This document shows, one piece after another, positions 7,656-15,515 of a stretch of DNA of 34,047 bases. Where the stretch lies: the NCBI RefSeq assembly GCF_005502465.1, contig NZ_SCOT01000034.1:1-34047 (forward strand), read 5' to 3'. A program made the translations under genes and the position numbers. Each line of letters starts with the position of its first letter. Positions within the stretch are counted from its first letter, which is position 1. A model generated the notes under the pieces. The model saw only the letters and a list, made by a program, of their open reading frames with translations. It was not told the origin of the DNA and did not search any database. The DNA is from Sphingopyxis sp. L1A2A (GTDB lineage: Bacteria > Pseudomonadota > Alphaproteobacteria > Sphingomonadales > Sphingomonadaceae).

Positions 7656-7748
7656 GTCATCGCGAGCGAAGCGGGCCATAGGCCAAGCAATCCGGAGCGG
7701 TTACCGCAGCTCTGGATTGCCGCGTCGCCTGCGGCTCCTCGCAATGAC
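7656..7748. repeat. Palindromic intergenic repeat, family B
   Basis: The element begins GTCATCGCGAG and ends CTCGCAATGAC, with GCAATCC/GGATTGC as an inner inverted pair. I recall GTCATTGCGAG-type elements as frequent in sphingomonads and other alphaproteobacteria. It lies in the divergent VOC/soxR gap and ends 16 bases before soxR ATG, so it would be inside the soxR 5' leader or promoter. Confidence 0.75.
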
Positions 7749-7763
7749 GAAAAGGAGAATAGG

Positions 7764-8234
7764 ATGCACCGCACCGACCTCATTCCGATCGGCGAACTGG
7801 CTGCGCGCACCGGGGTCGCGGTGTCGGCGATCCGCTTTTACGAAGCGAAGGGGTTGGTCGACGCGCTGCGCACGCGCGGCGGCCAGCGGCGTTTCCTGCG
7901 CGCCGACATCCGCCGCGTGTCGTTCATCCTGATCGCGCAGCAACTGGGGCTGAGCCTGGAGGAGATCGCCGCCGAACTGGCGCGGCTGCCCGCTGGGCGC
8001 ACCCCCAACGGCGACGACTGGACGCGGATCAGCACCGGATTGCGGGCGCGCATCGACGGCCAGATCGCGGCGCTTGAACGCACGCGCGAGCTGCTGGGCA
8101 ATTGCATCGGCTGCGGCTGTTTGAGCCTGAAGAAATGCGGACTGTACAACCGCGACGACAAGGCGGCGCAGCGCGGGGCGGGGCCGCGCTACCTGCTCGG
8201 CGATCGGGCGGGGGAGATTGCGGAAATCGGTTGA
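7764..8234 (+). CDS. soxR: Redox-sensitive transcriptional activator SoxR
   Basis: The 156-aa protein is a MerR-family regulator: an N-terminal winged helix (IGELAARTGVAVSAIRFYE, residues 9-27), a dimerisation helix, and the SoxR cluster motif C-x2-C-x-C-x5-C at Cys114, Cys117, Cys119 and Cys125, which ligates a redox-active [2Fe-2S] centre. Oxidation by redox-cycling compounds or nitric oxide switches the bound promoter on. The frame is open upstream to 7641, but that part is the family B repeat; AAGGAG 7 bases before ATG 7764 fixes the start. No soxS follows, as expected outside enterics, where SoxR acts directly on targets. The nearest candidate target is the divergent VOC/PNPOx pair. I did not find a clear inverted sox box. 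Confidence 0.92.
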   Translation: MHRTDLIPIGELAARTGVAVSAIRFYEAKGLVDALRTRGGQRRFLRADIRRVSFILIAQQLGLSLEEIAAELARLPAGRTPNGDDWTRISTGLRARIDGQIAALERTRELLGNCIGCGCLSLKKCGLYNRDDKAAQRGAGPRYLLGDRAGEIAEIG

Positions 8235-8239
8235 GACGC

Positions 8240-8268
8240 TTGCCGAAAGCGCGCATGATATGTAGTAT
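8240..8268 (+). promoter_or_regulatory. Candidate promoter for the secreted 160-aa protein
   Basis: TTGCCG (8240-8245) and TAGTAT (8263-8268) are separated by 17 bp, 30 bases before ATG 8299. The -10 region overlaps an imperfect dyad TGATA-TGTAG-TATCA (8256-8270), a possible operator. Confidence 0.35.
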
Positions 8269-8298
8269 CACGCTCTGCCAAATATCTGGAGAGGTTGA

Positions 8299-8781
8299 AT
8301 GAAAGCGCTTTACGCCGTTCTGCTCGCCGCTGCCGCCACCCACGCACCCGCCGCTTTTGCCGCGCCATCGCCCACCTCGCCGCTACTTGGCGTCTGGTCG
8401 GTCGACGTCGCGAAACTGACGACGCCGCCGGCCGAGCGGCCAAAGAGCGTGACGATCACCTATAGCGATGCGGGGGCGGGCCAGTGGCGGACGCACGTCA
8501 AAGTTGTGTTGCCCGATGGCAAGGCGGTCCAGGCGACCTCGACCTATACGCCCGACGGCACCGCGACGCCGGTCGAAGGCAATCTGGAGGCCGACATGGC
8601 GGCGACCCGGTTGCCCGAACCCGGCGTGATGGTGACTGCGCTCGCGCGCGGTGGGCAGCCGGGGTCGATGCGGACCTATACCGTTGCCGCAGACGGCCAG
8701 ACGATGAGTGAAACGGTGGTGTTTTTCACCGCCGAGGGCGTCCCGGCGATGCGGACGAATTACTTCAACCGGGTGCGCTGA
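8299..8781 (+). CDS. Secreted hypothetical protein
   Basis: I do not recognise a named family. The 160-aa product starts with a clear Sec signal peptide (residues 1 to about 22, ending AAFAA) and continues as a mature domain of roughly 138 residues beginning PLLGVWSVDVAKL, rich in predicted beta strands with TYTVAADGQTMSETVVFF near the end. The pattern (GxW, repeated strands, YTVAADGxTM) resembles lipocalin-like periplasmic proteins, but this is a weak impression. GGAGAGG lies 5 bases before ATG 8299. It stands alone between soxR and the convergent ABM gene, with the family A repeat copy 2 just downstream. Confidence 0.75.
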   Translation: MKALYAVLLAAAATHAPAAFAAPSPTSPLLGVWSVDVAKLTTPPAERPKSVTITYSDAGAGQWRTHVKVVLPDGKAVQATSTYTPDGTATPVEGNLEADMAATRLPEPGVMVTALARGGQPGSMRTYTVAADGQTMSETVVFFTAEGVPAMRTNYFNRVR

Positions 8782-8827
8782 GGGCGATGGACGAACGCAT
8801 AGGGGTGGTTAGCGGACGCCTTCTGGC

Positions 8828-8922
8828 TTCGTCATCCCGGACTTGATCCGGGATCCATCCGCCCTCGCAACATAGCGCGGCGCAAGGGGTCATGGACCCC
8901 GGATCAAGTCCGGGGTGACGAA
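8828..8922. repeat. Nested palindromic intergenic repeat, family A, copy 2
   Basis: Second 95-bp copy of the element at 4923-5017, about 90 of 95 bases identical, with the same outer inverted arms and inner CCCGGA/TCCGGG hairpins. Like copy 1 it lies between two convergent genes. Confidence 0.85.
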
Positions 8923-8963
8923 ATTGTAAGCCTGCAATCGGTCGATAACGGCCGTTTCCGGCC

Positions 8964-9254
8964 CTAAACCGCGCTCAGCTTCTCGATCTCGGGCGCTCCG
9001 GCCAAGCAGGGGCCGAGCTTGGCGCCGAGAGTGCGGAAATGGTCCGAGGCGCGGTGCGCCTCGACCGCGGCGCCGTCGTCATAACATTCCAGCACCTTGT
9101 ACACGCCCGCCTCGGCGGTGCGGAACAGGCGGTAATAGCTGTTGCCCGGCTCGTTCGCGGCCACCGCGGGGGCGAGCTGGGCGAAGACGCCTTCAAATTC
9201 CGCTTCCTTGCCGGGCTGGACGCGCAAGGTCGCGATGATGCCGATGCCGCTCAT
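8964..9254 (-). CDS. Antibiotic biosynthesis monooxygenase (ABM) domain protein
   Basis: The 96-aa protein is a single ABM domain: strand GIIATLRVQPGKEAEFE, a helix with LAPAVAANEPGNSYYRLFR, strand VYKVLECYDD, then EAHRASDHFRTL and the closing strand. Such proteins are ferredoxin-like dimers; some are cofactor-free quinol monooxygenases (YgiN type), many are uncharacterised. AAGGAG stands before ATG 9254. Its start is 16 bp behind the CMD gene's stop on the same strand, so it is the last gene of the maoC-thiolase-CMD-ABM run. Confidence 0.85.
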   Translation of the reverse strand: MSGIGIIATLRVQPGKEAEFEGVFAQLAPAVAANEPGNSYYRLFRTAEAGVYKVLECYDDGAAVEAHRASDHFRTLGAKLGPCLAGAPEIEKLSAV

Positions 9255-9270
9255 GTCATTCTCCTTTGGT

Positions 9271-9855
9271 TCAAGCTCTCAGGTCGGGGTCGACGTCCCA
9301 GCCGTCCTCGACCTGGACGCCAAAGCTGTTCAAGATCATCGAAACCTGCGTGTATTGGCCGACGGTCATCACCAGATCCATGCGGCCCTTGTCGCCGAGC
9401 GGCGCGAGCGCGGCCCAGGTCCCGTCGGTGACGAAATGGTCGCTGGTCAGCTCGTCGGTCGCGCGCAGCATCGCGCGGTCGAGGTCGCTCCAGCCGCCCG
9501 CGTCGGAGCCAGCCTTGATCCGCGCGATTTCCTCTTCGGTCAGCCCGCAATCAAGGCCGATGCGCTTGTGCTGGGTCCATTCATAGCCCGAGCGGCAGTT
9601 ATAACCGGTGCGCAGGATGACGAGCTCGCGGTCGCGCTGGCTCAGCGCATTGCGCTTCGATAGGATATAATTGCCCCAGTCGAGGAACGCGGTCAGCGCC
9701 TTGGGCGCATGCGCGAGGGTGCGGAAGATGTTCAGGATTTTGCCGCCCCCGACCTTGCCCCCGTCGGAAGCAAGGAAGGGTTCGAGCGCGGCGCGCTGGT
9801 CGGCATCGAGCCGGCCCAAGTCGACCGGCTCGATACGCGGGGCGCTGAGGCGCAT
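9271..9855 (-). CDS. Carboxymuconolactone decarboxylase (CMD) family protein
   Basis: The 194-aa product has the CMD/AhpD-like all-helical fold: NIFRTLAHAPKALTAFLDW, then LSQRDRELVILRTGYNCRSGYEW with Cys87, followed by QHKRIG (His96). CMD-family proteins are either decarboxylases of aromatic-pathway lactones or AhpD-like disulfide-linked peroxidase partners; here only one Cys is in the AhpD CxxC place, so a peroxidase role is less likely. The start ATG at 9855 overlaps the thiolase stop by one base (TGATG), which implies translational coupling. The frame continues far upstream into the thiolase gene as an artefact. Confidence 0.85.
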   Translation of the reverse strand: MRLSAPRIEPVDLGRLDADQRAALEPFLASDGGKVGGGKILNIFRTLAHAPKALTAFLDWGNYILSKRNALSQRDRELVILRTGYNCRSGYEWTQHKRIGLDCGLTEEEIARIKAGSDAGGWSDLDRAMLRATDELTSDHFVTDGTWAALAPLGDKGRMDLVMTVGQYTQVSMILNSFGVQVEDGWDVDPDLRA

Positions 9856-11036
9856 CAGAAGACCTCGAACAGGCCTGCTGCGCCCTGGCCGCCGCCGATG
9901 CACATGGTAACGACGGCATATTTTACGCCGCGGCGCTTGCCTTCTAGCAGCGCGTGGCCGACGCAGCGCGCGCCGGTCATGCCGAACGGGTGGCCGATCG
10001 AGATCGAGCCGCCGTTGACGTTGAGCAATTCGTTCGGGATGCCGAGCTTGTCGCGGCAGTAGAGCACCTGCACCGCGAAGGCTTCGTTGAGTTCCCACAG
10101 GCCGATGTCGTCCATCTTCAGCTCGAAGCGTTCGAGCAGCTTGGGGATCGCGAACACCGGGCCGATGCCCATTTCGTCGGGCTCGGTGCCCGCGACGGCC
10201 ATGCCGACATAGCGGCCGAGCGGGGTCAGGCCGCGCTTTTCGGCGACCCTGGCTTCCATCACGACGCACGCCGACGATCCGTCGGCGAGCTGGCTGGCGT
10301 TGCCCGCGGTGATCGTGTGGCCTTCGCCCATCACGGGCTTCAGGCTCGACAGGCCTTCCAGCGTGGTGTCGGCGCGGTTGCACTCGTCCTTGTCGGCGGT
10401 GACCTCTTTGAACGAGACTTCCTTGGTTTCCTTGTCCATCACCGCCATCGTCGCCTGACACGCGATGATTTCATCGGCAAACAGGCCCGCGGCCTGTGCG
10501 GCGGCGGTTCGCTGCTGCGACTGGAGCGAATATTCGTCCTGCGCATCGCGGCCGATGTTGTAGCGCTTGGCGACGACCTCGGCGGTGCCGATCATCGGCA
10601 TATAGGTATCCTTGTGCATCGCGATCAGCTCGGCGTCGGTTTCGATGAATATCTTGCCGCTGCCGCTGACCTTCGAGATCGACTCGATGCCGCCGGCGAC
10701 GCAGATGTCCTGACGGTCGACGATGATCTGCTTCGCCGCGGTCGCGATGGTCATCAGGCCCGACGAGCACTGACGATCGATCGACATGCCGGGGACGGTG
10801 ACGGGCAGGCCCGAACGCAGCGCGATCAGGCGCGCGACGTTCATCGTCTGCGATCCCTGCTGCATGGCGGCGCCGAACACGACGTCGTCGATCTCGCCGC
10901 CTTCGAGGCCGGCGCGCTCGACCGCGGCCTTGACCGAGAAGGCGCCGAGCGTCGGCGACAGCGTGTTGTTGAACGAACCGCGACCCGCCTTGGTCAGCGG
11001 GGTGCGGGCGGTGGAAACGATGACGGCGTCACGCAT
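9855..11036 (-). CDS. Acetyl-CoA C-acyltransferase (thiolase)
   Basis: The 393-aa protein is a full-length thiolase. The acyl-accepting cysteine is Cys90 in SIDRQCSSGL; NEAFA (Asn317 on), the GHPFGMTG motif (His349) and the second cysteine in MCIGGGQGA (Cys379) complete the active site. Thiolases cleave 3-ketoacyl-CoA or condense acetyl-CoA. The neighbouring MaoC hydratase and CMD genes suggest degradation of fatty or aromatic acids rather than PHB synthesis, but no dehydrogenase is adjacent, so direction is not proved. GAGGAA precedes ATG 11036. The next gene starts in its stop codon. Confidence 0.92.
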   Translation of the reverse strand: MRDAVIVSTARTPLTKAGRGSFNNTLSPTLGAFSVKAAVERAGLEGGEIDDVVFGAAMQQGSQTMNVARLIALRSGLPVTVPGMSIDRQCSSGLMTIATAAKQIIVDRQDICVAGGIESISKVSGSGKIFIETDAELIAMHKDTYMPMIGTAEVVAKRYNIGRDAQDEYSLQSQQRTAAAQAAGLFADEIIACQATMAVMDKETKEVSFKEVTADKDECNRADTTLEGLSSLKPVMGEGHTITAGNASQLADGSSACVVMEARVAEKRGLTPLGRYVGMAVAGTEPDEMGIGPVFAIPKLLERFELKMDDIGLWELNEAFAVQVLYCRDKLGIPNELLNVNGGSISIGHPFGMTGARCVGHALLEGKRRGVKYAVVTMCIGGGQGAAGLFEVF

Positions 11037-11090
11037 GATAATGTTCCTCTTCGAAGAGTTTGGCTGAATCTTTGCCGGGGAGGGCTATGC

Positions 11091-11549
11091 TCAAACGAAA
11101 AACTGGCTGATCCATTCGGCGATCAGCGCGGGCTTTTCCTCGCCCTCGATCTCGACGGTCACTTCATTGGTCTGTTGCCACTGGCCGGGGCGCTTTTCCT
11201 CAAGCTCGAGCAGCTTGATATGGCTGCGCACGCGCTTGCCCGAACGGACCGGCGACAAAAAGCGGACTTTGTTGCAGCCGTAATTCACGCCCATCTTGAC
11301 GCCGCCGACCTTGGGGCCGTCGGTGCTCTGGCCCAGCATCGGCATCAGCGACAGGGTGAGAAAACCGTGCGCGATCGTCCCGCCGAACGGCGTCAGCTTC
11401 GCCTTTTCCTCGTCGATATGGATGAACTGGTGGTCGCCGGTGGCGTCGGCGAACTTGTTGATCATCTCCTGATCGACCAGCACCCAATCCGACGTGCCCA
11501 GATGCTCACCGACCTTGGTCTGCAATTCCTGCGGCGTGATTGTGGCCAT
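11091..11549 (-). CDS. MaoC-like (R)-enoyl-CoA hydratase
   Basis: The 152-aa hot-dog-fold protein has the hydratase-2 signature: Asp39-x4-His44 in FADATGDHQFIHID, followed by PFGGTIAHGFLTLSL. These residues hydrate trans-2-enoyl-CoA to (R)-3-hydroxyacyl-CoA, a step that can feed beta-oxidation variants or PHA. It is the first gene of the minus-strand run and lies 54 bp before the thiolase. On its strand TTGTGC and CTAGAA, 17 bp apart, about 70 bases upstream, could be the promoter. It ends VEIEGEEKPALIAEWISQFFV, like many stand-alone MaoC proteins of alphaproteobacteria. Confidence 0.9.
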   Translation of the reverse strand: MATITPQELQTKVGEHLGTSDWVLVDQEMINKFADATGDHQFIHIDEEKAKLTPFGGTIAHGFLTLSLMPMLGQSTDGPKVGGVKMGVNYGCNKVRFLSPVRSGKRVRSHIKLLELEEKRPGQWQQTNEVTVEIEGEEKPALIAEWISQFFV

Positions 11550-11643
11550 CGCTCATCCCCTCGATCATTGGTTCGGGGCGCGTTCTAGGCCTGTCTGGAC
11601 GCGTTGCACAAGGCCCATGCGGTCATGCCAAGGCGCCGTAGCG

Positions 11644-12852
11644 TCAGCCGGGCTTGGCCGCCTTTGCCGCCGCCGCCTTGGATTTCGGGGACTCGGCATA
11701 GGGCATGATCATTGTGCCGTCGGGGGCCGCGGTAAAGGTTGTCTGGGTCGGATAGGCAAACTCATATCCCGCCCGTGCCATCGCGTCGAACACCCGGATG
11801 CCGACATCGGTGCGCGCCGCGGCGACGACGTCGAATTCGTCGCTGAACACATCGAACAGCAATTCGAAATCGAGGCTGGAGGGGCCAAAGGTCAGAAAGC
11901 TCGAACGGATGAACTCGTGCCCGCCCGCCACAACCTGTTCCTCGAGCAGCGCCGGTAGGTCGCGCAGCATCGTCGGTGTCGTCTGATAGATGACGCCGAT
12001 GGTGAAGGTGATGCGGCGGCGGTGGAGATGCGCGAAATTGGTGATCTCCTTGCCCAGCAAATTGGTGTTCGAAATCACCAGCAATTCGCCATTGAGCGAC
12101 CGCAGGCGGGTGCTTTTCAGGCCGATGCGTTCGACCGTCGCGGTGCTGGTGTCATATTTGATCGTCTCGCCGACGCGGAATGGCCGGTCAAAGATGATCG
12201 ACAATGATGCAAACAGATCCGAAAAAATGCCCTGCGCTGCGAGACCGATGGCGATACCGCCGATACCCAGGCCCGCGACCAGCCCGGTAACATTGACCCC
12301 CATATTGTCGAGGATGACGATGGCGGCGATCGCGAACAATGCGACGCTGATCAGCAGGCGGATGATCCCCATCGCGTTCGACAGCGTTTCGTTGTGCCCG
12401 TCCGACGCGCGCCGCTGGATGAGGCCAAGGATAACCTCGCGCGCCCAGATCGCGACCTGCAGCACCACCGCGACGGTGAAGACCAGCTGGATGACCTGCA
12501 GGATCACCACGGGCGGCTGCGCATAGCCGGCAACGAGGCGGATCGCGACGATCGCGAGCACAAAGGATTTGGTCTTGTGGATCACCCGCCCGACGATGTG
12601 GGTCAGGGTGAATTCGCCGGGCGTCGCCTGCGCGCGCTTCAGCGCAAAACCGCGGATCATCGAAAGCAGGAAATAGATGGCGAGGCCCGCGGCGATCGCG
12701 ATCCCGATCTGTAACCAGTGGCTGTTCATCCACCCGATGCTGCTGTCCCACCAGGCGCGGATGTCGGCAATCGGGTCGCTCGTCGCGGCAGGCGCCGCGG
12801 TGGCGGTCTTGGTGGCCGCAGTCTGCGCCGCGGCAAGGATGGAGAAGGTCAA
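11644..12852 (-). CDS. Small-conductance mechanosensitive channel (MscS family)
   Basis: The 402-aa protein has an Ala/Thr-rich N-terminus, about four to five membrane helices, and the MscS pore helix and beta domain: GLVAGLGIGGIAIGLAAQ (Ala/Gly packed pore helix) continuing into SLSIIFDRPFRVGETI, then a C-terminal cytoplasmic vestibule. It would release solutes under hypo-osmotic shock. The start is TTG 12852 with GAGGA about 7 bases upstream; an internal ATG (MNSHWLQIG, 42nd codon) is the alternative. It lies 21 bp behind the topoisomerase gene. The C-terminal tail is Lys/Ala-rich. Confidence 0.88.
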   Translation of the reverse strand: MTFSILAAAQTAATKTATAAPAATSDPIADIRAWWDSSIGWMNSHWLQIGIAIAAGLAIYFLLSMIRGFALKRAQATPGEFTLTHIVGRVIHKTKSFVLAIVAIRLVAGYAQPPVVILQVIQLVFTVAVVLQVAIWAREVILGLIQRRASDGHNETLSNAMGIIRLLISVALFAIAAIVILDNMGVNVTGLVAGLGIGGIAIGLAAQGIFSDLFASLSIIFDRPFRVGETIKYDTSTATVERIGLKSTRLRSLNGELLVISNTNLLGKEITNFAHLHRRRITFTIGVIYQTTPTMLRDLPALLEEQVVAGGHEFIRSSFLTFGPSSLDFELLFDVFSDEFDVVAAARTDVGIRVFDAMARAGYEFAYPTQTTFTAAPDGTMIMPYAESPKSKAAAAKAAKPG

Positions 12853-12873
12853 GTCGGTCCTCGTGGGTCTGGA

Positions 12874-13905
12874 TCAGGCAGAGCGGAGCAGCGCCGCGGC
12901 GCCCGGCGCGCGCTCCAGATAGGTCAAAAATCCGCGTTCGTAACGCGAAAGATGTTTGGCCGCGCGCGGCAGCGCCCCGGCGGCGGTGGCAAAGTCGCCG
13001 CGCTCCTGCGCCGCCGCGATCATCGCCGGGTGGACATAGGCCTTGCGCGCGATTGCCGGCGTGTTGCCGAGGTGGTCCGCGACATGCTCCAGCACCGCCT
13101 TGAGGGTCGGCGGTTCGGGCGCGTCATACAGGAACGCAAAGGCCTCGACGCTCGCCGACCAGGTGCGGAAATGCTTGGCGCTGAATTCGTCGCCCATCGC
13201 ATCGCGGATATAGGCGTTGACGTCTTCGGAGGCGACCGCGCAGACGCCGCCATCCTCTTGATACTGAAACAGCTTCTGCCCCGGCAGATCCTGCAGGCGG
13301 CGGACCAATGTCGTGAGATTGCGGTCGCTGATCGCCACCTCTTTCTGGGTGCCGCCCTTGGCGCGGTAGCTCAGCCGCAGCGTCTGGCCGGTCAGCTTGG
13401 CGTGGCGCTGGCGCAGCGTCGTCGCCCCGAAACTCTTGTTCGCCGCGACATATTGTTCGTTGCCGACACGCAGCGCGGCGAGGTCGAGCAGGCGGACAAC
13501 CGCGCCGACGACGCGCTCCTGACACAGGTTCCGCCGCGCCAGGTCGCTTTCCAGCCGCGCGCGAAGCAGCGGCAGCGCGTGGCCAAAGGCGGCGCAGCGG
13601 TCATATTTGTCGGCGTCGCGCGCCAGCCGGAAATCGGGGTGATAGCGATATTGCTTGCGCCCGCGCGCGTCGTAACCGGTGGCCAGAATATGGCCGTTGG
13701 CGGCAGGGCAAAACCATGCGTCCTCATAAGCCGGGGGCAGCGCGATCGCGTTGAGCCGCGCGATCTCGGGCGCGTCGCGAATGATTTTGCACTTGGCATC
13801 GCGGTAACGCCAACCCTCGCCAATGCGTTCGCGCGTGATGCCCGGCAGGCCGTCGTCGACGTGGATCAGGCGCGGGGCGGGCATGGGGCAATAGCGCAGC
13901 GCCAC
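12874..13905 (-). CDS. DNA topoisomerase IB
   Basis: The 343-aa protein is a bacterial poxvirus-like type IB topoisomerase. The catalytic set is visible: Arg146 (ALRVGNE), Lys183 (RAKGG), His245 and Arg247 (KHFRTW) and the nucleophile Tyr290 (IARKAYVHP). It relaxes supercoils through a 3'-phosphotyrosyl intermediate without ATP. GTG 13905 with GGAA 8 bases upstream is the start used; ATG 13884 (MPAPRLIHVDDG) is the alternative and would lose seven residues. It follows the O-ligase gene by 13 bp, so both may share a transcript although functions are unrelated. Confidence 0.92.
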   Translation of the reverse strand: MALRYCPMPAPRLIHVDDGLPGITRERIGEGWRYRDAKCKIIRDAPEIARLNAIALPPAYEDAWFCPAANGHILATGYDARGRKQYRYHPDFRLARDADKYDRCAAFGHALPLLRARLESDLARRNLCQERVVGAVVRLLDLAALRVGNEQYVAANKSFGATTLRQRHAKLTGQTLRLSYRAKGGTQKEVAISDRNLTTLVRRLQDLPGQKLFQYQEDGGVCAVASEDVNAYIRDAMGDEFSAKHFRTWSASVEAFAFLYDAPEPPTLKAVLEHVADHLGNTPAIARKAYVHPAMIAAAQERGDFATAAGALPRAAKHLSRYERGFLTYLERAPGAAALLRSA

Positions 13906-13918
13906 CCCAATGGTTCCG

Positions 13919-15301
13919 TCACCCCACGCCGGGCACGCTATGCCGCGCGGGTACCTGCGCCGGGCGCGCGGTCAGCGGCCGCCAGCCGGCTTCCTGTTCG
14001 CGGCGGCGACAATAGGTCGACAGCCCCATTTCGAGCGCCAGCATCATGTAGATGAACGGCTGGAACGCGATGCCGACGAACAGCGACCCGACCATATAGA
14101 CGATATGGCCATGCTGGAGCGCGGTTGCCAGCGGCGCGATCCATTGTTCCTCGCCGCGCCGCGTTTTCAGATAGCGGCGGCGCAGCCGCTCCATCTGGAC
14201 GATGCCGACGATGTGGAGCAGCAGCCACAGCGCCAGCCCCGGATAACCCTGTTCGCCCAGCATCTCGAAATAGCTCGAATGATAGGCGCGCGATTTTTCG
14301 TCATGGACGGTGGCATCGGCATTTTGCGGCTGGTCGGGGTCATAGCCTGACCCGCTGGTTTCGACGCGCAGGCGGTTCTGGATATAGGCCTCGAACCCGC
14401 CGCCGAACGGGTTCTCCTTGGCATATTCCCACGTCCACGCCCACACCGCGACGCGGGTCGATGCCGACTGGTCGGATTTATAGCCCTGGATCGTTTCCAT
14501 GCGTTCGGTAAAGCTCTGCGGCAGGAACGGCACCGCGGCGATCGCGAGCAGCCCGGCGCCGGCGATATAGAGGAAGCGGTGCTTGACCGCGCGCAGCGAC
14601 AGCACCGCGAGCACGGCCAGGCAGACGAGCCCGGTGCGCGCCTGCGTCCCGATCGGCAGCAACATGCAGGCAAAGCAGAGCGCGAAGCAAAAGATCGACA
14701 CGCGCCAGTCGGGGGCGAAGATCGTCCCATGGCGGCGATACCACAGGATCAGCGGTATGATCGCGACGCCGACGGTCGACATGATTGACCCTTCGTAAAG
14801 CCCGTAATTTTCGTTGAGCAGCAGTTGCAGCGAGCCGTAACCGCCGCCGCCCGCCGCGGTCTTGATGCCCCCCGCGATCGCGATCGACGCCGCCGACAGC
14901 AGCATGATCAGCGCCAGCGATTCGATACGCAGCTTGGTCCGCAAGGTTAGCGGCAGGAAGATGGCCCAGACCAGCGCCTTCCACACCCAGCTCCATTTGT
15001 CGGCGGCTTCGACCGGGAAATCGGCCTGCGATGTCGTCAGCCCGCAATAGACGAGCAGGGCGATCAGCAGGAATTGCCGCCCCGACCAGCGCATATCGCG
15101 CTTGTCGTCGGCGGCGAGCCAGCCGACGATCGCCAGACCGAAGACGATCAGCGAGATCGGGATCGAGTTGATCAGGAAATAGCTCAGCCGCTGCGGCGCG
15201 ACGATGTCGATGTAGCAAAAGCACAGCACAAACAGAAATGGTCGCCGGAACCCGACGCCGATAAAGGCAAACAGAAAGGCGACGAACGCGATGTCACGCA
15301 T
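13919..15301 (-). CDS. Putative O-glycosylation ligase, exosortase A-associated
   Basis: The 460-aa polytopic protein (about 10-12 membrane helices) resembles O-antigen ligases of the exosortase A (XrtA/EpsH)-associated group. Landmarks are the N-terminus MRDIAFVAFLFAFIGVGFRRP, the segment QARTGLVCLAVLAVLSLRAV, and the periplasmic loop ending HSSYFEMLGEQGYPGLALW with a conserved His. In known loci it sits with PEP-CTERM sorting genes and is thought to attach polysaccharide or glycan to exported products. ATG 15301 is the family start; upstream open frame to 15403 is the shadow of a small gene that overlaps it by 8 bases. The exosortase itself is not in the window. Confidence 0.85.
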   Translation of the reverse strand: MRDIAFVAFLFAFIGVGFRRPFLFVLCFCYIDIVAPQRLSYFLINSIPISLIVFGLAIVGWLAADDKRDMRWSGRQFLLIALLVYCGLTTSQADFPVEAADKWSWVWKALVWAIFLPLTLRTKLRIESLALIMLLSAASIAIAGGIKTAAGGGGYGSLQLLLNENYGLYEGSIMSTVGVAIIPLILWYRRHGTIFAPDWRVSIFCFALCFACMLLPIGTQARTGLVCLAVLAVLSLRAVKHRFLYIAGAGLLAIAAVPFLPQSFTERMETIQGYKSDQSASTRVAVWAWTWEYAKENPFGGGFEAYIQNRLRVETSGSGYDPDQPQNADATVHDEKSRAYHSSYFEMLGEQGYPGLALWLLLHIVGIVQMERLRRRYLKTRRGEEQWIAPLATALQHGHIVYMVGSLFVGIAFQPFIYMMLALEMGLSTYCRRREQEAGWRPLTARPAQVPARHSVPGVG

Positions 15302-15449
15302 CGGGGCGGGCGTTTCGTTCGGCGTCGCGATCCTGCTGCCATTGCGCGCGCGGGCTGACCTCGCGGTCCAGATCGCTGCGATAGAGCAGGCGCCAGAGCG
15401 CAATCGCCATCAAGACGTGCGTCAGCCCAATGGAAAAATTGTCGACCAT
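15294..15449 (-). CDS. 51-aa membrane microprotein overlapping the O-ligase
   Basis: This short frame runs from ATG 15449 to TGA 15294-15296 and encodes 51 residues beginning MVDNFSIGLTHVLMAIALWR. A hydrophobic stretch (about residues 6-22) is followed by a charged tail rich in Arg, Asp and Gln. GGGAG lies 6-7 bases upstream. Its last codons overlap the ligase start (ATGCGTGA, 8 bases), an arrangement typical of translational coupling. I know no family for it. It may be a small partner subunit of the ligase or a translated leader; evidence is the ribosome site, overlap and coherent composition. Confidence 0.65.
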   Translation of the reverse strand: MVDNFSIGLTHVLMAIALWRLLYRSDLDREVSPRAQWQQDRDAERNARPDA

Positions 15450-15515
15450 GTCCGCTCCCGCTACGCGATCGGGGTTGACGCCGCGTTAAGCCTTCTATGT
15501 CAGTGGATCTTCGCC

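Noticed and set aside
4923..8922. Repeated palindromes as a CRISPR array
   Set aside because: Copies are kilobases apart, nearly 100 bp long and without regular spacers or cas genes.
9954..11588. 544-codon plus-strand frame over the thiolase and maoC genes
   Set aside because: Antisense shadow; the minus strand encodes conserved enzymes with catalytic residues.
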